Shown one piece after another: positions 6,732 to 10,262 of a stretch of 10,262 nucleotides of DNA. Under the pieces are notes generated by a model, which did no database searches, was not told the origin of the DNA, and saw only the letters and a program-made list of their open reading frames with translations. The translations under genes were made by a program, and so were the position numbers. This DNA comes from Balneolales bacterium (GTDB taxonomy: Bacteria; Bacteroidota; Rhodothermia; Balneolales; Natronogracilivirgulaceae): NCBI GenBank assembly GCA_007133875.1, contig SLLW01000336.1:1-10262 (forward strand), given 5' to 3'. Within the stretch, counting starts at the first letter, position 1. Each line of letters starts with the position of its first letter.

Positions 6732-7739
6732 ATGAAGATGTGCCTTCTTTTAATCATTGCATTGTTTTTTTCAGGATGCGGGAATGGATCCGAAGCCGAT
6801 GAACCGTTTGAGGAACGTGCCCGGGATCTGGGATTTATTGAAGTGATGGATGATGAGTTGGAACAGATCCTGAATGTCGATGCCGTACCGGAAATTATTG
6901 GCGACGGTTTTGAGTGGTCGGAAGGACCGGTTTGGGTCGAAGAGTACCAATTCCTCCTTTTTTCGGATGTACCGGAAAACAGAATCTATAAATGGACCGA
7001 AAGTGACGGTATTTCGGTGTACCTGGAGCCGTCAGGATATACCGGTACCACTGGACAGGAGGGGTCGAACGGTTTGATCATTGGCAACGACGGGAGCCTG
7101 CTCCTCTGCCAGCATGGGGATCACAGTATCGCACGCATGGAGGCACCCCTGGATGACCCCCGGCCCGAGTTTTTCATTATCGCTGATCAGTACGAAGGAA
7201 ATCGGTTCAACAGCCCGAATGACCTGGTGCAGCACAGTAGCGGGGATATCTATATGACCGACCCGCCGTACGGACTGGAAGGGTATGCGGACGATCCGGC
7301 CCGTGAACTTGATTACCAGGGAGTCTTCCGGATTGATACCGACGGCACGGTCCATCTGCAGACCGATGAGCTGACCCGGCCCAACGGACTCGCTTTTACA
7401 CCCGACGAACAGCAGCTCTATGTCGCTAACTCGGATCCGCGACAGGCTATTTGGATGGTCTATGATGTCGGCGATGACGGAAACATTTCCAATGGCCGTC
7501 TGTTTTATGACGCGACCGACAAGGTGGGGGATGAGCCGGGCTTGCCGGACGGTATGAAAGTAACATCCGACGGATACCTATTTGCCACCGGCCCCGGAGG
7601 AGTCTGGATTTTCACACCGGAAGGGGGGTTGCTCGGAAAAATTAAAACCGGTGAGTTTATTTCGAATCTGGCCTTTGATGAAGATGAGCAGACCCTGTAT
7701 ATGACCGCGGACTCCTATTTGTTGCGATTGGAACTGTGA
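6732..7739 (+). CDS. SMP-30/gluconolactonase-family lipoprotein
   Basis: This 335-residue protein is a six-bladed beta-propeller of the SMP-30/gluconolactonase/LRE family, which hydrolyses sugar lactones or related esters with a divalent metal. The N-terminus is a lipoprotein signal, MKMCLLLIIALFFSGC, with the lipidated cysteine at residue 16, so the protein is anchored in a membrane facing the periplasm or the cell surface. An acidic stretch after the cysteine (NGSEADEPFEE) resembles surface-export signals of Bacteroidota lipoproteins, but that is inferred. Metal ligands by family position are the E of WSEGPVW (residue 64), the N of RPNGLAF (218) and the D of LPDGMKV (273); GSNGL and SPNDL add further conserved asparagines. 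Its physiological substrate is unknown. It follows the nrnA-type gene by 69 bases with no terminator or strong promoter seen between them. The frame could be extended to GTG 6723, but the ribosome binding site argues against that. Confidence 0.88.
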   Translation: MKMCLLLIIALFFSGCGNGSEADEPFEERARDLGFIEVMDDELEQILNVDAVPEIIGDGFEWSEGPVWVEEYQFLLFSDVPENRIYKWTESDGISVYLEPSGYTGTTGQEGSNGLIIGNDGSLLLCQHGDHSIARMEAPLDDPRPEFFIIADQYEGNRFNSPNDLVQHSSGDIYMTDPPYGLEGYADDPARELDYQGVFRIDTDGTVHLQTDELTRPNGLAFTPDEQQLYVANSDPRQAIWMVYDVGDDGNISNGRLFYDATDKVGDEPGLPDGMKVTSDGYLFATGPGGVWIFTPEGGLLGKIKTGEFISNLAFDEDEQTLYMTADSYLLRLEL

Positions 7740-7770
7740 TTGGCCTGTCCCATATCCATTGAAAACCGGC

Positions 7771-8541
7771 TTATTCTTGTTTTTTTAGCTTTTTAAGCTC
7801 TTCAGCCATCACTTTCTGGTGATAGGGAGTAGCCCAGAACCGGGCGAATTGCTCCAGTTCTCGCTGCAGTGATTCGTTTCTGGGGCTTTGCAGCGCAAAA
7901 CGTGTACTCTGTTTGAGCTCCTCGATCAGGTCGGGGTTGATTCGTGATAATTCCAGGGCCCATTCCCAGGTGTTTCTGCGGAGTTCCGAGGTGATGGAGA
8001 GTTTGTTGATCAGGCCGGTGCTCAGAGCCTCTTCGGAACTGATGGTCTGATTGCTTCCCAGCCACTCCAGCGCACGCGATCGTCCGACCCGCTCAACCAG
8101 CCGTGTGATGCCGCCCCATCCGGGAGGAACCCCAAACCGGGCCTGGGTGAAGGCAAATCCCGCCGTTTTACTTGCGATGGCAAAATCAAAGGCAAGCAGC
8201 AGTTCACAGCCGCCGCCCTGAACTTCACCGTTAACACACGCCATGGTCCAGAATCGGTTGTTTTCAAGCCGTTCCAGAATACCGGCCATTCTTTCAGCCA
8301 TTTGCCGGCTCTGTTCCTCGGTCTTCAGGTTGGCGAACGCTTTGATGTTCTGGCCGGAGGCAAAATACTGATGCCCGGATCCGCTAAGCACAAAAACCCG
8401 GATGTTGCCGTTATTTTCGATTTCACCGAGTAGTTTCTCCAGCTCATCCATGACGGCAAAATCGATGGCATTGTTGGATTCCGGACGGTTTATTTCGGCC
8501 CAATATATATGTTTTTTCTTTTTTACTTCTACAACGGCCAC
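7771..8541 (-). CDS. Crotonase-fold protein (enoyl-CoA hydratase/isomerase family), atypical active site
   Basis: The 256 residues span a full crotonase domain, which binds acyl-CoA thioesters. The first oxyanion-hole block is FASGQNIKAF (60-69), and the second block is NGEVQGGGCEL (104-114) with catalytic glutamate E113. The second hydratase glutamate, normally in a PExxLGxxPGxGG context, is replaced by Q133 in FTQARFGVPPGWGG, so classic hydration is doubtful. The run GWGGITRLVERVGRSRALE (141-159) recalls ethylmalonyl/methylmalonyl-CoA decarboxylase-type members, which also depart from the hydratase pair; this is a suggestion only. The start is GTG at 8541: no upstream in-frame ATG exists before a stop, and the next ATG (residue 31) would cut the first strand. 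The C-terminus is lysine-rich (EELKKLKKQE). It lies 48 bases after cutA on the same strand, with no other fatty-acid genes nearby. Confidence 0.88.
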   Translation of the reverse strand: MAVVEVKKKKHIYWAEINRPESNNAIDFAVMDELEKLLGEIENNGNIRVFVLSGSGHQYFASGQNIKAFANLKTEEQSRQMAERMAGILERLENNRFWTMACVNGEVQGGGCELLLAFDFAIASKTAGFAFTQARFGVPPGWGGITRLVERVGRSRALEWLGSNQTISSEEALSTGLINKLSITSELRRNTWEWALELSRINPDLIEELKQSTRFALQSPRNESLQRELEQFARFWATPYHQKVMAEELKKLKKQE

Positions 8542-8589
8542 AATGACGGGATTAGAGGGTTATGGGAACATTTTTGAGTTGCAACCGGG

Positions 8590-8907
8590 TTAGGCCGATA
8601 CTTCATCATCAATCCATTTGAGGTAGTCATCATTACCCATTACAATGGGAAAGGCGATGATGCACGGGCAATCATAACTGTGAAGTTCCTTGACACGTTT
8701 TTCAAGAAGAGGAAAAGCCGAAACCGTTGTTTTGGCAATCAGAACGACCTCCTGTTCTTTCTGGACGGCGTTCTCCCAGTGGAAAAGTGCAGACATGTTG
8801 TCCAGAATATTGGTACAAGCTACAAGGTGTTCCGAAATAATGGTTTCACTTATGGATTCCGCTTCGTTTCGGTCTGAAGCGGTAATGTAAACGAATACAT
8901 GTTTCAT
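8590..8907 (-). CDS. cutA: CutA family divalent-cation tolerance protein
   Basis: CutA is a small trimeric, ferredoxin-like protein linked to divalent metal tolerance and widely conserved without a settled molecular role. The 105 residues match the family in length. Family landmarks are FVYITASDRNEAESIS (5-20), LVACTNI (28-34), the aromatic FHWEN (42-46), VVLIAKT (54-60), the segment HSYDCPCIIAFPI (76-88) and YLKWI (95-99). The usual Pro-Glu in the loop before the last strand is here Pro-Cys, giving a Cys-Pro-Cys motif (80-82), with a third cysteine at 31. This could affect metal binding. The gene starts at an ATG with no Shine-Dalgarno and is probably first in a two-gene unit with the crotonase gene. 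Confidence 0.93.
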   Translation of the reverse strand: MKHVFVYITASDRNEAESISETIISEHLVACTNILDNMSALFHWENAVQKEQEVVLIAKTTVSAFPLLEKRVKELHSYDCPCIIAFPIVMGNDDYLKWIDDEVSA

Positions 8908-8944
8908 AACCCGATGATATAACCGTTCCGTAAGATGAATTTAC

Positions 8945-8957
8945 GTCCATTCCGGAC
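8945..8957. repeat. Small inverted repeat in the cutA / tRNA-Leu gap
   Basis: GTCC and GGAC flank ATTCC, a 4-bp dyad followed by CAA. It resembles the larger dyad about 45 bases downstream: both begin GTCCAT and end with GGA(GA)CCAA. Small size makes chance possible. Confidence 0.25.
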
Positions 8958-8991
8958 CAAATGTAATCAATCACCAGCTAATAGAAAAATG

Positions 8992-9023
8992 AAGAGGTCC
9001 ATAAAATGGAGACCAATCCTCTT
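8992..9023. repeat. Imperfect inverted repeat upstream of tRNA-Leu promoters
   Basis: AAGAGG (8992-8997) pairs with CCTCTT (9018-9023), and directly inside it TCCA (8998-9001) pairs with TGGA (9007-9010) around a TAAAA loop; GACCAAT forms a bulge. No gene reads into it from either side in the orientation of a terminator, so it is more likely an operator-like site or chance. It ends 3 bases before the first promoter candidate. Confidence 0.35.
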
Positions 9024-9026
9024 GCG

Positions 9027-9055
9027 TTGAAAAAACATGATATTTTCAGTATATT
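9027..9055 (+). promoter_or_regulatory. Candidate distal promoter for tRNA-Leu/tig
   Basis: TTGAAA (9027-9032), a 17-base spacer and TATATT (9050-9055) form a good sigma70-like promoter. Transcription would start near 9062, giving a leader of about 74 nt before the tRNA. It overlaps no gene. Confidence 0.42.
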
Positions 9056-9091
9056 AAAAGGCTAATTTCCAAAGAATGACCTGTTTGGTAA

Positions 9092-9120
9092 TTTACAATC
9101 CGGCGGGTAACATCGATATT
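9092..9120 (+). promoter_or_regulatory. Candidate proximal promoter for tRNA-Leu
   Basis: TTTACA (9092-9097), a 17-base spacer and GATATT (9115-9120) would start transcription near 9127, about 9 bases before the mature tRNA 5' end, as is usual for tRNA genes. The -10 match is modest (four of six). Confidence 0.4.
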
Positions 9121-9135
9121 GCCATTGACACAACT

Positions 9136-9217
<82 letters not shown>

Positions 9218-9303
9218 CAGAATGACAGGCCTGGCCAGGTAATGAAATCATGCGAACGCGGCCCGGTCGATGATGATTTATATGAACCCCAAAAAGAAGT
9301 TAC

Positions 9304-10262
9304 GTGAATATATCCGTTGAAGATAAAACGAAAGTAGATAAAGTCCTCACCATATCGGCTACAAAAGAAGAGCTGGAGCCGCGGTTTCAAAAAGCATACA
9401 AAGAGTACCGCAAAAAGATCAATATGCCCGGTTTTCGTCCAGGACAAGCTCCTGTTTCGATTGTAAAAAAACGGTTTGGCAAGGAGATTGAATCCGAAGA
9501 GATCAATAATTATATCCAGGAGGTATTCCGTGATGAGGTTGTGCCGAAGTACGATCCCGTAGGTGAGCCGCAATTTGAGGATATGAAATGGGAAAATGGC
9601 GAGCTGGAAGTAAAAATCGGCATCGGAGTCAAACCCGAATTTGAAATCAAGGAGCTCTCCTCGTTCACCATCGACAAGATGGTGCATGATGTCGACGACG
9701 ATGAAGTTGAGGAAGAGGTGCAGCAGAGCCTGAAACGGGCCGGCTCATGGAAAGAGACGGATGAACCGGTTCATGAAAAAAGCCGGGTGACCGTAGATGC
9801 GGTACCGGTTGACAAGAAAGGTGCGCTTCAGGAAGAAGAGAAGGACGCCGATAAAGAACTGGACCTCAGTGATGATCAAAACAAGGAGTTCCGGGATGCC
9901 CTGAAAGGCGCAAAAGCCGGCGATATGGTTACCGTATCCCTTGGTGAAGGCGAAGATCAGGAGTCCTTTCAGCTAACAGTAAAGAAAGTGATGGATCTTG
10001 AGATACCGGAGCTTGACGAAGCGTTTGTAAAACAGGCCACAAACGGCGAAGTAACGAGTGTTGAAGATTACCGCAGCAGAATTAAAAGTCAGATCCAGAA
10101 CTATCTGGACCAGGTATCCGGTGATATGGTCAAACAGGAGATTATGGATGCATTAATTGATGCCCATCCCGATATTGAGGTGCCGGATGTCGTGCTTGGT
10201 AAATTCCAGGAGGCGCTTGTGGACCGGTTAAAACAGCAGCAGCAGGGCCAGCCGCTGCCCGA
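9304..10262 (+). CDS. tig: Trigger factor, N-terminal part (partial at right edge)
   Basis: Trigger factor is the ribosome-bound chaperone that meets nascent chains at the exit tunnel and has prolyl isomerase activity in most species. About 319 residues are visible. The N-terminal ribosome-binding domain contains the signature MPGFRPGQAPVSIVKKRFG (about 41-59), equivalent to the GFRxGKxP loop that contacts protein L23. It is followed by VKPEFEIKEL at the domain boundary. The middle region (about 150-240) is acidic and aligns with the peptidyl-prolyl isomerase domain. It reads loosely against the usual pattern, so catalytic activity is uncertain. The helical chaperone arms begin near ELDEAFVKQA. 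The start is GTG at 9304, giving MNISVEDKTKVDKVL; an in-frame TGA at 9283 excludes a longer frame, and the purine-rich aaaaagaag before it may serve as ribosome binding site. Confidence 0.93.
   Translation, partial: MNISVEDKTKVDKVLTISATKEELEPRFQKAYKEYRKKINMPGFRPGQAPVSIVKKRFGKEIESEEINNYIQEVFRDEVVPKYDPVGEPQFEDMKWENGELEVKIGIGVKPEFEIKELSSFTIDKMVHDVDDDEVEEEVQQSLKRAGSWKETDEPVHEKSRVTVDAVPVDKKGALQEEEKDADKELDLSDDQNKEFRDALKGAKAGDMVTVSLGEGEDQESFQLTVKKVMDLEIPELDEAFVKQATNGEVTSVEDYRSRIKSQIQNYLDQVSGDMVKQEIMDALIDAHPDIEVPDVVLGKFQEALVDRLKQQQQGQPLP

Noticed and set aside
7740..7800. T-rich stretch between the convergent lipoprotein and crotonase genes as a terminator
   Set aside because: The T-runs encode the lysine-rich C-terminus of the crotonase on the minus strand, and no stable hairpin precedes them.

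Overview
The window reads as an ordinary chromosomal stretch from a Bacteroidota-like bacterium, most plausibly the Balneolota/Rhodothermota side of the FCB group. Three things point there: a complete PorX-type response regulator with a PglZ domain, mostly absent Shine-Dalgarno sequences with A/T-rich leaders and several GTG/TTG starts, and moderate GC content (roughly half, by eye). The lineage call is an inference. I see no phage, IS element, CRISPR array, toxin-antitoxin pair or defence island.

Layout. Left block, plus strand (1-3546): the C-terminal end of release factor 3 (prfC), a membrane-anchored ComEA-like helix-hairpin-helix protein, porX behind its own sigma70-like promoter, tsaE (t6A tRNA modification ATPase), and a 93-residue protein of unknown function. 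Middle block, minus strand (3587-5605): thiN (thiamine pyrophosphokinase) followed after only 12 bases by a sodium:solute symporter, a likely two-gene unit that suggests thiamine or precursor uptake coupled to phosphorylation. A 91-base divergent gap at 5606-5696, with two promoter candidates sharing the same -10 bases, separates it from a plus-strand nrnA-type DHH phosphoesterase (5697-6662) and a lipoprotein of the SMP-30/gluconolactonase family (6732-7739). Right block, minus strand (7771-8907): cutA followed by a crotonase-fold protein that lacks the second hydratase glutamate. Then, plus strand, a 228-base gap with two related dyads and two tandem promoter candidates, tRNA-Leu(UAG), and the start of tig (trigger factor), which runs off the right edge.

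How the genes fit together. Much of the content serves translation and protein maturation (RF3, TsaE, tRNA-Leu, trigger factor). PorX is, in studied Bacteroidota, the regulator of type IX secretion and an oligonucleotide phosphodiesterase. An NrnA-type oligonucleotide/pAp phosphatase lies about 3 kb away, a possible but unproven functional echo.

I did not find a clear new system. The best leads are the thiN-symporter pair, the atypical crotonase, a Cys-Pro-Cys variant of CutA, the orphan small protein beside tsaE, and the intergenic regulatory architecture at 5606-5696 and 8908-9135.
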